A stretch of 64,000 nt of DNA from Hyphomicrobium sp. (GTDB taxonomy: Bacteria > Pseudomonadota > Alphaproteobacteria > Rhizobiales > Hyphomicrobiaceae). The notes under the pieces were generated by a model. The model worked only from the letters and a program-made list of their open reading frames with translations. It was not told the DNA's origin and searched no databases. Each line of letters starts with the position of its first letter. Positions within the stretch are counted from its first letter, which is position 1. This document shows, one piece after another, positions 9,330 through 17,176 of this stretch. A program made the translations under genes and the position numbers. The stretch spans positions 1 through 64,000 of the forward strand of contig JASBTM010000004.1 of assembly GCA_030148425.1 (NCBI GenBank), written 5' to 3'.

Positions 9330-10130
9330 CTAGCCCGTCGTCAGCGAGCTGTTCGGCGCGAGAACCATAAGGAAAATAATCAGAGAGTTGTAGGCGCCAT
9401 GGCAGACGATCGGCGCTAACAGGCTGCCCGTTCGCTCGCGCAGCCAAGCGAGATATAGCCCAATGAGCGTGATCGCGGCCAAACCGTAGACCGAATAATT
9501 GGCGTGAAGCACCGCCCACGACACAGCGGAGATAAGCACCGCTCCGGAAAATCCGAAGACTGAGCGCCTTAGAACGCCGAAAATCAGCCCTCGGAACAGC
9601 AATTCTTCCGCCAGCGGCGCGCCGACCCCCGCCGCAATCAGAATCAGCCACCATGTCCGAGACTTCATCATCTCGGCGAAAGGCGCGAGATCGTGGCGTA
9701 GCGCCTCGGGATTGAACGCGAACACCAGCGAAGCAAAGCACGTCGCAAGTGCGATGAGCGCCACGATCGCGAGCGCCAGCGTCCGGAAACCGCCCTTCGG
9801 CATCGAGAAACTCAGCAGGCTCGCCCCCGTGACGCGCCGCCCGTAAGCATCGACCAGCAGCACCGAGACGATGGTGGCGATCTGGAACGCGAAGAGGGAC
9901 GACGCCACCCGCGCGGTGATCAGCGCGTCGTATTCACCTGCGGCAAATGCGCGAGGTTCATGGATCTGGCTCCACGTATCGAAAAGAGCCGCTGCGCCAT
10001 ATCCGGAGGCCGTTGCCAGCGCCACGATGACGACCGCCGCAACCGACATGGCCGCCAAACCCTTCCAGGTCTGAAATCCATTGTCCGCCGGAGGGTTATC
10101 CCGGGCCTTTTCTTGCGACGAAAGGCTCAC
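9330..10130 (-). CDS. CPBP-family intramembrane metalloprotease (CAAX/Abi type)
   Basis: The product (266 aa) has about seven hydrophobic segments and the three motifs of the CPBP family: EELLFRG (Glu175-Glu176, Arg180), a His in the [10 protein letters not shown] segment near 210, and HGAYNS near 246. These residues bind metal in Rce1-like proteases. The family contains protein-prenyl processing enzymes in eukaryotes and mostly uncharacterised or bacteriocin-immunity-linked proteins in bacteria, so the substrate is unknown. The start is GTG at 10128-10130 with GGAG about eleven bases upstream. It lies 37 bases upstream of thyA's start side, on the same strand. Confidence 0.88.
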   Translation of the reverse strand: MSLSSQEKARDNPPADNGFQTWKGLAAMSVAAVVIVALATASGYGAAALFDTWSQIHEPRAFAAGEYDALITARVASSLFAFQIATIVSVLLVDAYGRRVTGASLLSFSMPKGGFRTLALAIVALIALATCFASLVFAFNPEALRHDLAPFAEMMKSRTWWLILIAAGVGAPLAEELLFRGLIFGVLRRSVFGFSGAVLISAVSWAVLHANYSVYGLAAITLIGLYLAWLRERTGSLLAPIVCHGAYNSLIIFLMVLAPNSSLTTG

Positions 10131-10334
10131 TCTATAAGGTCTCCGTGCCGTCAGGGGTTAGGCGATCAGCGGAGCTGAACCCTCGTCCAAACGCTATGCC
10201 AAAATACGGCCGACGCCAGAAGACCTCGTGCGACCCGCGTCGCCTGGACGTCACCGTCCGGTCACAGGTTTTTGAGGACAGCGAAGCCACCGAGACGGAA
10301 AAGCTTTTTTTCGTAAGCATTGCCCCTTATATTC

Positions 10335-10720
10335 GAGGTGCTGGCTCTGCCAGCTATGGTGATAAACGCGGTCGTAATAAGCCGATCGGACCCGGGGGCG
10401 GTACCCGGCGCCTCCACCAATTTCTGTTCGGGCCTTGCGACTCCCCTTCGGGGAGCCGGCCGCAAGGCCCGACATTATGGGGGCGAAATAGGATCGACGA
10501 AGGCGTAAAGGACTTAGCTTTTGCCCGGCATGATACCACCGTTATCGGGTCATACAGAATAGTTGCCAATGACAACTATGCTGAGGCCGCTCTCGCTGCG
10601 TAATGCAGTGCGACTAGCCTGAACTTGAAGCCCTTGCCCCTAGCAGGGTAAGGCGCGGTCCGGAGGGCACCGGGCAACAGAAGCCCTCCACCTTTCGTCT
10701 ACCTGGCGAGACGGACTTGA
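10335..10720 (+). ncRNA. ssrA: tmRNA, circularly permuted two-piece form (ssrA)
   Basis: The RNA rescues stalled ribosomes and tags the nascent peptide. The gene order is permuted: the 3' acceptor half comes first and ends in GGCGCCTCCACCA at 10407-10419, and the 5' coding half starts at GGGGGCGAAATAGGATCGAC (10479). GGGGGCG pairs with CGCCUCC of the first piece to form the tRNA-like acceptor stem, with one G-U pair. Between them, 10420-10478 is a strong hairpin (TCGGGCCTTGCG / CGCAAGGCCCGA) expected to be cut out during maturation. The coding half contains a tag reading frame at 10565-10603. This permuted layout is established for alphaproteobacteria. Outer ends are approximate; any protein reading frame across this locus is spurious. 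Confidence 0.93.
10565..10603 (+). other. tmRNA proteolysis-tag reading frame
   Basis: Translation resumes at the GCC after AATAGTT, giving ANDNYAEAALAA followed by TAA. The AANDNYA... start and the ...ALAA end match alphaproteobacterial ssrA tags: the C-terminal LAA is recognised by ClpX and the N-terminal part by SspB, which is encoded just downstream. Confidence 0.93.
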
Positions 10721-10781
10721 CGGAACGCCAAATCTGTTTTCAGAGGTCAGGCGGAATTTGATTGAGATCGAAGGCAGAGGC

Positions 10782-11453
10782 ATGGCATCGGGGCCGTCCA
10801 TAGATTATGCGAAGTTGCAGCAAGAGGCGATGCGCGGCGTCGTGCGCGCCGTTCTGCAACAGATCGTCAAGACCGGACTTCCCGGCGAACATCATTTCTA
10901 TATTTCGTTCCTGACGCAGGCGCCGGGCGTGATCCTGTCGAAGCGGCTCAAGGAAAAATATCCGACTGAGATGACGATCGTCCTCCAGCATCGCTTCTGG
11001 GACCTCATCATCTCGGACGACCGCTTCGAGGTGAAGCTGACGTTCGACGGCATTCCGGAACGTCTCGTCGTGCCCTTCTCGTCCATCAAGGTCTTCATCG
11101 ACCCGAGCGTGCGCTACGGCCTGCAGTTCGACGAGGAAGCCGCTGAGCGCGATGCCGCTCCCGCACCTCGCGCCATCGACGCGACATACGACGACGTAAC
11201 CACCGAGACGCCGCGCATGAAAAAGCCGCGCGCGCCGCGCAAGGCCCGGTCCGCCGACAAGGAAGCGGCAGGCAACGCGCCCGCACTAGCGGCCGTCGAA
11301 CCCTCGCAGCCGCTGCCGTTGCCGCCAAATCCCGAGCCCGCAACACGCGCCGGCGAGCAAGCTCCGAACGAAGGCGATTCCTCTTCCGACAAAGAACCTT
11401 TGCCCGAAGGCGGCGCAAAGATCCTGAGCCTGGATCAGTTTAGGAAGAAGTGA
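10782..11453 (+). CDS. sspB: SspB, alphaproteobacterial ClpXP adaptor
   Basis: SspB binds ssrA-tagged proteins and hands them to ClpXP. The first ~135 residues form the substrate-binding domain: helix DYAKLQQEAMRGVVRAVL, then strands with HHFYISFLTQAPGV, SDDRFEVKLTFDGIPERLVVPF and IKVFIDPSVRYGLQF, all typical of the alpha-class SspB. The following ~75 residues are a charged, Pro/Ala-rich flexible linker, and the last residues (AKILSLDQFRKK) match the ClpX-binding peptide (...SLDxFRKK) of this class. The ATG at 10782 is preferred over a TTG at 10758 because of AGGCAGAGG just before it. It lies about 60 bases after ssrA, so tag RNA and tag adaptor are adjacent; that pairing supports both calls. 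Confidence 0.95.
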   Translation: MASGPSIDYAKLQQEAMRGVVRAVLQQIVKTGLPGEHHFYISFLTQAPGVILSKRLKEKYPTEMTIVLQHRFWDLIISDDRFEVKLTFDGIPERLVVPFSSIKVFIDPSVRYGLQFDEEAAERDAAPAPRAIDATYDDVTTETPRMKKPRAPRKARSADKEAAGNAPALAAVEPSQPLPLPPNPEPATRAGEQAPNEGDSSSDKEPLPEGGAKILSLDQFRKK

Positions 11454-11667
11454 GTGGACGCATTTGCGTCTACCTCATTGAGGTAGTCTATTGAGGCTCT
11501 CTCCAGCAGAGATGGCCGATGAGTTCGGAGGCTATCACGAACGCAGTGCCGTCGAACTTACTCAGGGGTGTCTCACGCTACCCTTCGCACCGCTCTCGCC
11601 AAATGAAGAGCGCGCTAAGTAGCCGTCGGTGATCATCCCTTTTTTCAGCAAATAAAACCGGCGACAA

Positions 11668-11714
11668 CATGGAAGAGTTCATCGCCTATGAGCAAGGCGA
11701 GGAACTCTTCCATG
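11668..11714. repeat. Long inverted repeat (19-base arms)
   Basis: CATGGAAGAGTTC-ATCGCC (11668-11686) and GGCGAG-GAACTCTTCCATG (11696-11714) are complementary at 18 of 19 positions around a nine-base loop. No U-run follows. It could be a miniature-element end, an RNA hairpin or a protein site; nothing in the sequence decides. Confidence 0.7.
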
Positions 11715-12261
11715 TGTGCAGAATTAACATCAATCAAAATTGTGGGGTGAAAAACTTATCCCCGCTCTCTCTCGCCCCCGCATACTCCTCGCATCTTCCC
11801 GCGCTGACAAAGGGCATGAGCTCGTGCCGCGAGACGTGAGTGGGAAGAGCATGTGGGGCCGCGCGGAGAAATCGGTATGCCGCGGGTTCTCTGCCTGCCG
11901 CGCGACAAGCACAATCGGGTGCTCGGCGTGGTGAAACGCTTCTTGCAACTTGGGATGCGGGGCGGATGGCGGGTTCGACGGCTCAGTGATCGCCTTCAAA
12001 AGCGATCCGCACTCATACGAGAGGCTCCGGACATATGGGCCGGGGACGAGGCGGAGAGTTGGCATGCGCGGGACGGCAATGGTCCGCATCCCCAATCAAA
12101 AAATACAAAGCGCGAGGCCGTGCTGTCCCGTCTCTTTGTTTGGCGCAACCGACTCCGCTTCGCGGGGCCGGCCGGTTGCGCATCACTTGTGCCCGCCAGC
12201 CGCCGATCGCGTTGGCTGTTTTGCGGTTCGAGATTCCCGCTTCACAGAGCCGACCGCATGC

Positions 12262-12305
12262 TCACTTCGTCATCCTCGGCCGAGCGAAGTGAAGGCCGGG
12301 GATCC
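12262..12305. repeat. REP-like palindromic element 1
   Basis: The element reads CACTTCGTCATCCTCGGCCG..., with inner palindrome CTCGGCCGAG and outer arms TCACTTCG / CGAAGTGA, followed by AGGCCGGGGATCC. Phrases of the type CGTCATCC-hairpin-GGATCC are common extragenic palindromes in Rhizobiales genomes. Element 2 lies 75 bases downstream. Confidence 0.6.
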
Positions 12306-12380
12306 AGCGAGAGAGTCGTCGAAGACGCAATATCGTGCCCCAAGTCGGCTCGACGCGCTCCTCTCGCCCCCTTCCCCGTC

Positions 12381-12400
12381 ATCCCGGCAAAGGCCGGGAT
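12381..12400. repeat. REP-like palindromic element 2
   Basis: ATCCCGGC-AAAG-GCCGGGAT is a perfect 8-bp stem with a four-base loop, preceded by CCGTC and followed by CC. It shares the CGTCATCC...GGATCC frame with element 1 and ends about 160 bases before the fumC start. Confidence 0.65.
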
Positions 12401-12558
12401 CCAAGCAAGTCTCCAATCGTGAGATTGATGATGCTCGTCTGGGCACGACCTTCGTCGGCATGACGGAGAACAGCCACACCCCGAAAACCACTCGACAAAG
12501 ACCGCCCCATGCGCGACGAAGCTCGGACTTTCGAGCAGCCACGGATGGGACCGACGCC

Positions 12559-13950
12559 ATGACCAAGACCCGCACCGAAACCGATACCTTTGGCCCCATC
12601 GACGTCGCCGCCGACAAATATTGGGGCGCACAGGCCCAGCGCAGCCTCGGAAACTTCAAGATCGGCTGGGAAAAGCAACCGCTGCCCGTCGTCCGCGCCC
12701 TGGGCATCGTGAAGCGCGCCGCCGCCGAGGCCAACATGGCACTCGGGCGGCTCGATCCGAAAATCGGTGAAACCATTATCAAGGCGGCGCAGGAAGTAAT
12801 CGAGGGCAAGCTCGACGCGCACTTTCCGCTCGCGGTCTGGCAGACGGGTTCCGGCACGCAGTCGAACATGAACGCCAACGAGGTCATCTCGAACCGCGCC
12901 ATCGAGATGCTCGGCGGCGAGATGGGCTCGAAGAAGCCAGTCCATCCGAACGACCACGTCAACATGAGCCAGTCGTCGAACGACACCTATCCGACCGCGA
13001 TGCACATCGCCTGCTCGGAAGAGATTGTCCATCGACTGATCCCGGCCTTGCAAAAGCTGCGCAACGACTTGAACGACAAGGCGCAGGCGTGGGCGAAAAT
13101 CATCAAGATCGGCCGCACGCACACGCAGGACGCAACACCGCTGACGCTCGGCCAGGAGTTTTCTGGTTATGCCCAGCAGGTCGAAAACGGCATTGCGCGC
13201 ATCGAGCAGACGTTGCCGAAGCTGATGGAGCTGGCACAAGGCGGCACGGCCGTCGGCACCGGCCTCAACGCGCCGAAAGGCTTCGCGGAAGGCGTTGCCG
13301 AGCGGATCGCCGCGATCACGCAATTGCCGTTCACGTCGGCGCCGAATAAATTCGAGGCCCTCGCCGCCCACGACGCGATGGTTTTCTCGCATGGCGCGAT
13401 CAACACGGTCGCGGTCTCGCTGTTCAAAATCGCGAATGATATCCGCTTGCTCGGCTCCGGTCCGCGGTCTGGCCTCGGCGAACTCTCCCTGCCGGAGAAT
13501 GAGCCCGGCTCTTCGATCATGCCAGGCAAGGTTAACCCGACGCAGTGCGAAGCGCTGACGCAAGTCTGCGTCCAAGTGTTCGGCAACAACGCCGCGCTGA
13601 GCTTCGCAGGCAGCCAGGGCCATTTCGAACTCAACGTCTACAATCCCGTGATGGCGTATAATTTCCTGCAGTCCGTGCGCCTGCTGAGCGATGCCGCCGT
13701 GTCGTTCTCCGACAATTGCGTCGTCGGCATCGAACCTCGGGAAGACAACATCAAGGCGGGGCTTGAGCGCTCGTTAATGCTTGTCACGGCCCTCGCTCCG
13801 AAGATCGGCTACGATAACGCCGCCAAGATCGCCAAGACCGCGCACAAGAAGGGCACGACGCTGCGCGACGAAGCCGTTGGCGGCGGCTATGTAACCGACA
13901 AGGAGTTCGACGAGATCGTGCGACCGGAGAAGATGATCGGCCCCGAATGA
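12559..13950 (+). CDS. fumC: Fumarate hydratase, class II
   Basis: The enzyme interconverts fumarate and malate in the TCA cycle and needs no iron-sulfur cluster. The 463-aa product is full length for FumC, with [15 protein letters not shown] near residue 98, the [21 protein letters not shown] active-site segment near 130-150, [20 protein letters not shown] near 185 and the superfamily signature [15 protein letters not shown] near 317. The ATG at 12559 gives the usual N-terminus (TxTxTDTFGPI); the frame is open upstream, but that part is intergenic sequence without family features. Downstream are the DUF4169 and RHH genes, an order seen in other Rhizobiales. Confidence 0.97.
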   Translation: MTKTRTETDTFGPIDVAADKYWGAQAQRSLGNFKIGWEKQPLPVVRALGIVKRAAAEANMALGRLDPKIGETIIKAAQEVIEGKLDAHFPLAVWQTGSGTQSNMNANEVISNRAIEMLGGEMGSKKPVHPNDHVNMSQSSNDTYPTAMHIACSEEIVHRLIPALQKLRNDLNDKAQAWAKIIKIGRTHTQDATPLTLGQEFSGYAQQVENGIARIEQTLPKLMELAQGGTAVGTGLNAPKGFAEGVAERIAAITQLPFTSAPNKFEALAAHDAMVFSHGAINTVAVSLFKIANDIRLLGSGPRSGLGELSLPENEPGSSIMPGKVNPTQCEALTQVCVQVFGNNAALSFAGSQGHFELNVYNPVMAYNFLQSVRLLSDAAVSFSDNCVVGIEPREDNIKAGLERSLMLVTALAPKIGYDNAAKIAKTAHKKGTTLRDEAVGGGYVTDKEFDEIVRPEKMIGPE

Positions 13951-14092
13951 CGCTCGTCGTTGTCGTCATGCGTTGCGACCGAACGGCACTCGGTCTACAA
14001 AATGCACCTGCGCGTTTGACGCATTCGTGTCACTGCACATAAAATGGGACACATGAAAGGATGCAAACCGCATCCTTTGCGGAGAGCATTTT

Positions 14093-14320
14093 ATGACCGC
14101 CGAGATCATCAATCTCAATAAGGTTCGTAAAGCCCGCGAGCGCGCCGATCGCGAAAAGGAGGCGCATGAGAACAGGCTGAAGTACGGACAGTCGAAGGTT
14201 GAGCGCAATCTCGCCGACGCTCAGCATCGTAAATCGCAAGCCGATCTCGATGGCGCACAGCGCGGCGGCAGCCACGCCGAAGACGATGCCGACGACAACG
14301 ATCCCACTACCGCCTCCTGA
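14093..14320 (+). CDS. DUF4169 family small charged protein
   Basis: This 75-residue cytoplasmic protein opens with EIINLNKVRKARERADREKEAHENRLKYG, the conserved core of DUF4169: a single Lys/Arg/Glu-rich helix starting at INL. The rest is acidic and disordered. Its TGA overlaps the ATG of the next gene by one base (TGATG, 14318-14322), so the two are probably co-translated. No function is known for the family; the recurring neighbourhood with fumC and an RHH protein is the only clue. Confidence 0.85.
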   Translation: MTAEIINLNKVRKARERADREKEAHENRLKYGQSKVERNLADAQHRKSQADLDGAQRGGSHAEDDADDNDPTTAS

Positions 14321-14562
14321 TGAGGCCCGAGAAGCGCTCGTTCTCGATTGAAGGCCACCGCACCTCCGTTTCTCTCGAGACGGCATTCTGGACCGCGCTG
14401 AAAGAGGCCGCTGCCGAAGACGGCATGACGCTCGCGGGGCTGATCAACGCTATCGATAAGACACGCGGAGAAGCCGGGCTTTCGAGCGCAGTCCGCGTCT
14501 GGCTTTTGGAACGTCTCAAAGCACGAGCCGCCGCTGCCCCGCGCTTGAAAGCTGGCCCATAA
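14320..14562 (+). CDS. Ribbon-helix-helix domain protein (RHH_4)
   Basis: The 80-residue product fits the RHH_4 family: a basic strand (KRSFSIEGHRTSVSLE) followed by two helices (AFWTALKEAAAEDGMTLAGLINAID and SAVRVWLLERLK). RHH folds usually bind DNA as dimers through the strand, so a small repressor is possible; many RHH_4 proteins are uncharacterised. It is coupled by a one-base overlap to the DUF4169 gene. The Arg/Ala-rich tail ends next to a convergent gene at 14564, leaving only one base between the two stops. Confidence 0.85.
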   Translation: MRPEKRSFSIEGHRTSVSLETAFWTALKEAAAEDGMTLAGLINAIDKTRGEAGLSSAVRVWLLERLKARAAAAPRLKAGP

Positions 14563-14563
14563 A

Positions 14564-14813
14564 CTATTGACCGCGCGCCCGCTGCCTGGCTCGAAAATCG
14601 ACATCCGGAGGCCGCGACGAGCCCGTATCGCACCACGGATTGCCGTAATATCCGAAGCGGCCGTTGATCGGCGTGCAGTCGCGCTCGGCGCGAGGCTTGG
14701 GTTTTTGCCAGGAATGCTTGGATTTAGCCCGAGGCGTCTTGGCCCCCGCCATCGATGGCAAAACCGCCGAAACTAAAAATGTGGCGACGACTGCAGCAAC
14801 TAATCCTCGCATC
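14564..14813 (-). CDS. Small exported basic protein, unknown function
   Basis: The product (82 aa) starts with a clear signal peptide (MRGLVAAVVATFLVSAVLPSMAGA, cleavage near residue 24). The mature chain is Lys/Arg-rich (KTPRAKSKHSWQKPKPRAERD), then has CTPINGRFGYYGNPWC, a short motif with two Cys that could form a disulfide, and a polar end. The start at 14813 is taken for its signal peptide and upstream GGAAGG; the frame is open further upstream but there it overlaps 14916-15371. I do not recognise a family; similar CTPxxGxxGYYGNxWC proteins occur as short hypothetical proteins in related bacteria. Confidence 0.65.
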
Positions 14814-14915
14814 TCTGACCTTCCGTACAATTGCGCGGCGCACCTTCCCACGAAGACGCGCCGTAATTGAAGTAGGTTGTGATGCCACCGATGAACAGAT
14901 GCTGCGTCGAACGGG

Positions 14916-15371
14916 TTACGGCAGACGGCCCCAGCTGAAGAGGCCATAGAACCACGCCGCCACCGCTCCGAAGCCCGCCGAGATGCACAGGATCGGCACG
15001 ATCTCGCTGATGTTCCCTGCAAGCAGCGGCGACGTCCGGCCGGCGAGGTAAGGGACGACGATAAACGATCCAATGAGACCGGGTCCAAATAGCCCCAGGA
15101 TGGCGCCTCGGATCGTCATCATTCCAATCGGCTTCCATCCAAGGATGAGACCGAAAAGAGCGCCCCACAGCCCCGCCGTGATGGAATTCCCAATCAACCA
15201 AGGCAGCACAAGCTGCGGAATGAGGAGACTCGGCATCGGCCGGAGGCTCCATGGCTCAGCGTCCCAGCCCGTCCAGTAATGGACGAAAAGCCAGCTAATC
15301 GCCTCTCCGACAGTCGCCGCCGCGATGACCCCCGCGACGAAGCCCAGCACGAGACTTTTCAAGGCATTCAT
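14916..15371 (-). CDS. Four-TM hypothetical membrane protein
   Basis: The product (151 aa) has four to five hydrophobic segments: 5-27, about 47-75, 85-108 and 120-145, rich in Gly and Ala, with few charges between. GGAGGGGG lies about eleven bases before the ATG. I recognise no domain. It is probably co-transcribed with the small exported protein gene downstream (102 bases away). Confidence 0.7.
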   Translation of the reverse strand: MNALKSLVLGFVAGVIAAATVGEAISWLFVHYWTGWDAEPWSLRPMPSLLIPQLVLPWLIGNSITAGLWGALFGLILGWKPIGMMTIRGAILGLFGPGLIGSFIVVPYLAGRTSPLLAGNISEIVPILCISAGFGAVAAWFYGLFSWGRLP

Positions 15372-15792
15372 GGTCGTGCCCCCTCCAGATTATCCCCTTG
15401 TTCGCGTCGAACCCCGCGACTTTCTTGCTACTCCGCCTGAGGAAGCAAATCCATTGCTCGATGCTCAACATCGAGATTTCGCGCCGTCGATGTTCGCCTA
15501 GAGCAACGGTTATGCTCCGCTTGACACGACTGGCCCTATTTTCGCCCTTTGGGTCCGGCTTTGAAAGCGCGCCGCGCACCGGTGCCTTTTAATCCACGGG
15601 GATAAGGCGCCCTCCGATCTCGGATGAGATCCGGAATGGCTGCGCGCGTCGGGGGGCTGGCGCTCGCGGTTCCCTGCAGAAATCCAATCGACAGACCGCT
15701 CGAGCCCGAGGCTCGCCTTCAGCCGCTTTCTAAGAAAGCGGAGCGGACCCGATTGAGCCTTTTCCCATCAATTGCCAACACGAGGACTTCCC
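15372..15792 (+). other. Intergenic region between divergent genes
   Basis: No gene seen. It must hold the promoters of the membrane protein (minus) and the M15-like peptidase (plus). A tight hairpin, CCGCTTTC-TAA-GAAAGCGG, lies at 15723-15741, about 50 bases before the plus-strand start, and could act in the leader of that mRNA. Confidence 0.5.
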
Positions 15793-16245
15793 ATGCGTAA
15801 GGGAACGATTGCTGTGCTCTCTATTGCGTTCGCCGCAGCCCTGCCGGGCCTTGCCGACGCGAGAACCTATAACGACGACAGCGGCCGCTACAGGGACCGC
15901 GCCATGACCAGCAAGAACATTTCCGGGCTCTCCGGTACATCGACTGCGTGTCTAACATCTGCCGCGCGCAACCTCCTCGCGCGCATTCGCGGACAGTTCG
16001 GAAATCTTGAGATCGTCTCGACCTGCCGTCCCGGCGCCAAGATCGCCGGCACCAACGCTCCTTCCAGGCACGCCTCGGGCCAAGCGATCGACTTCCGCGT
16101 CCCCGGCCGTAAAGCCGAGGTCGTTCGCTGGCTGATCGCCAACGATCGCTTGGGGGGAATTATGACCTACCGGGACATGGATCACATCCACGTCGACATC
16201 GGTCCGCGCTTCGTGGCGCTGAATGCCGCAAGCGGCCGCACCTGA
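15793..16245 (+). CDS. Exported M15/YcbK-like peptidase-fold protein
   Basis: The 150-aa product has a signal peptide (about residues 1-23, ...LPGLADA) and a compact D-Ala-D-Ala peptidase-fold domain. The zinc-site pattern of the M15 family is visible: SRHASGQAIDF supplies His and Asp, and DHIHVD supplies the second His pair. The family cleaves or binds peptidoglycan cross-bridges in the periplasm. The ATG at 15793 follows GAGGACTTCCC; the ATG 21 bases upstream lacks a ribosome-binding site. A terminator directly follows the stop, so this is a single-gene unit. Confidence 0.82.
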   Translation: MRKGTIAVLSIAFAAALPGLADARTYNDDSGRYRDRAMTSKNISGLSGTSTACLTSAARNLLARIRGQFGNLEIVSTCRPGAKIAGTNAPSRHASGQAIDFRVPGRKAEVVRWLIANDRLGGIMTYRDMDHIHVDIGPRFVALNAASGRT

Positions 16246-16251
16246 AAGTTG

Positions 16252-16284
16252 AAGGCGGGCATCGAATGCCCGCCTTGTTTTTTC
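16252..16284 (+). terminator. Rho-independent terminator
   Basis: AAGGCGGGC-ATCGAAT-GCCCGCCTT followed by GTTTTTTCC starts seven bases after the stop of the M15-like gene: an eight to nine base-pair GC-rich stem with a U-run. Confidence 0.9.
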
Positions 16285-16543
16285 CTCAGGACGTCGTAAA
16301 TGAATGCCGACAGCGCGAACGAACGATCTGGATTTCAAACGAATTCCATCGAGCGCACCTACCCCGACGAGCCTGCGACGATCTTGCCTTTCTCACCCGA
16401 GCAAGGCATATAGATCGCCATCGAACACGCCTTGGCTTACTCTTCGACAGCGCTACCGCCTGCCCTAAGACGTCTCCATCGCGCGATTTGATTAAGCCTC
16501 CGGTCTATTGCCGGAGAATTGATGTTTGCTTTGGAGGCAATTG
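16285..16543 (+). promoter_or_regulatory. cspA upstream region / probable long 5' leader
   Basis: About 260 bases without a gene separate the terminator from cspA. Just before the ribosome-binding site lies a hairpin, CTCCGG-TCTATTG-CCGGAG (about 16498-16515). Cold-shock genes often have long, structured 5' leaders that control translation, but no known riboswitch element is recognised here. Confidence 0.4.
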
Positions 16544-16750
16544 ATGTCGAACGGGACTGTGAAGTGGTTCAATGGTCAGAAGGGCTATGGCTTCATTCAG
16601 CCTGAAGAAGGTGGAAACGATGTGTTCGTCCACATCTCGGCTGTCGAGCGTGCAGGCCTTCAATCGCTCCGCGAAGGCCAGAAGATCTATTTCGAAACCG
16701 AGCGTGGACGTAACGGCAAGATCGCTGCCGTGAACCTCCGTCCGCTCTAA
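16544..16750 (+). CDS. cspA: Cold-shock protein
   Basis: The 68-residue protein is a single cold-shock domain. RNP1 (KGYGFIQ) is at about residues 12-18 and RNP2 (VFVHISA) at about 28-34; the tail EGQKIYFETERGRNGKIAAVNLRPL completes the five-stranded barrel. It binds single-stranded RNA or DNA and melts mRNA structure. GGAGG lies six bases before the ATG, a strong site. A terminator follows, so it is transcribed alone. Whether it is cold induced cannot be told. Confidence 0.96.
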   Translation: MSNGTVKWFNGQKGYGFIQPEEGGNDVFVHISAVERAGLQSLREGQKIYFETERGRNGKIAAVNLRPL

Positions 16751-16775
16751 GGTTTTCGAGACCACTCCACCAATT

Positions 16776-16809
16776 GCGGGGAGCAGCTGCGCTGCTCCCC
16801 GCTTTTCTT
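16776..16809 (+). terminator. Rho-independent terminator after cspA
   Basis: GCGGGGAGCAGC-TGC-GCTGCTCCCCGC followed by TTTTCTT forms a 12-bp perfect stem 25 bases after the cspA stop. Confidence 0.92.
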
Positions 16810-16840
16810 ATTCAGAAATCAAACAAAGTTCGGAGACCGA

Positions 16841-17146
16841 ATGGCGAAAGAAGAGATGCTCGAGTTCGAGGGTGTGGTGGACGAAGTTCTGCCTGACGCC
16901 CGCTGTCGCGTAAAACTCGACAACGGACACGAAGTTGTCGCCTACACATCCGGCCGCATGAAGAAGAATCGTATCCGCATTCTCGCTGGCGACCGCGTGA
17001 CAGTCGAGATGACGCCTTACGATCTCACCAAGGGCCGCATTAATTTCCGTCACAAGGACGGACGTCCCGGCGGTGGTCCTGGCGACGCATCCTCGCCTGG
17101 GCAGCGCACTGGCGGCGGTCCCCCGCGTCGCGGCGGCGGTCGCTAA
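16841..17146 (+). CDS. infA: Translation initiation factor IF-1
   Basis: IF-1 binds the A site of the 30S subunit during initiation. The N-terminal ~72 residues are a standard IF-1 S1/OB fold: [63 protein letters not shown], and the closing NFRHK. A Gly/Pro/Arg tail of about 29 residues ([20 protein letters not shown]...) extends beyond the usual 72 residues; such tails occur in Rhizobiales IF-1. The leader after the cspA terminator is only about 30 bases, so its promoter may overlap the end of cspA. Confidence 0.95.
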   Translation: MAKEEMLEFEGVVDEVLPDARCRVKLDNGHEVVAYTSGRMKKNRIRILAGDRVTVEMTPYDLTKGRINFRHKDGRPGGGPGDASSPGQRTGGGPPRRGGGR

Positions 17147-17176
17147 CACGCTACGATCTGTGCGCGCCGCTATGGA

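Larger units (their letters stand above)
11454..12558 (+). other. 1.1-kb intergenic region with palindromic repeats
   Basis: No convincing gene is present. A 121-codon minus-strand frame (11730-12095) and a 189-codon plus-strand frame (11853-12422) have no family features. A short plus-strand frame beginning MEEFIAYEQGEELFH (11669) lies on a hairpin and is probably an effect of the inverted repeat. The region holds that hairpin at 11668-11714 and two REP-like palindromes at 12262-12305 and 12381-12400. The fumC promoter should lie in the last few hundred bases. Confidence 0.6.

Noticed and set aside
10145-10603. 152-codon plus-strand frame (and 10251-10575 minus) across ssrA
   Set aside because: They cover the permuted tmRNA, including its CCA end, the removed hairpin and the tag; the coding potential is an effect of the RNA structure and GC bias.
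11730-12095. 121-codon minus-strand frame and overlapping plus-strand frames in the sspB-fumC gap
   Set aside because: No domain, no signal and no ribosome-binding site; overlaps several other frames; extended fumC reading upstream of 12559 is likewise only open intergenic sequence.
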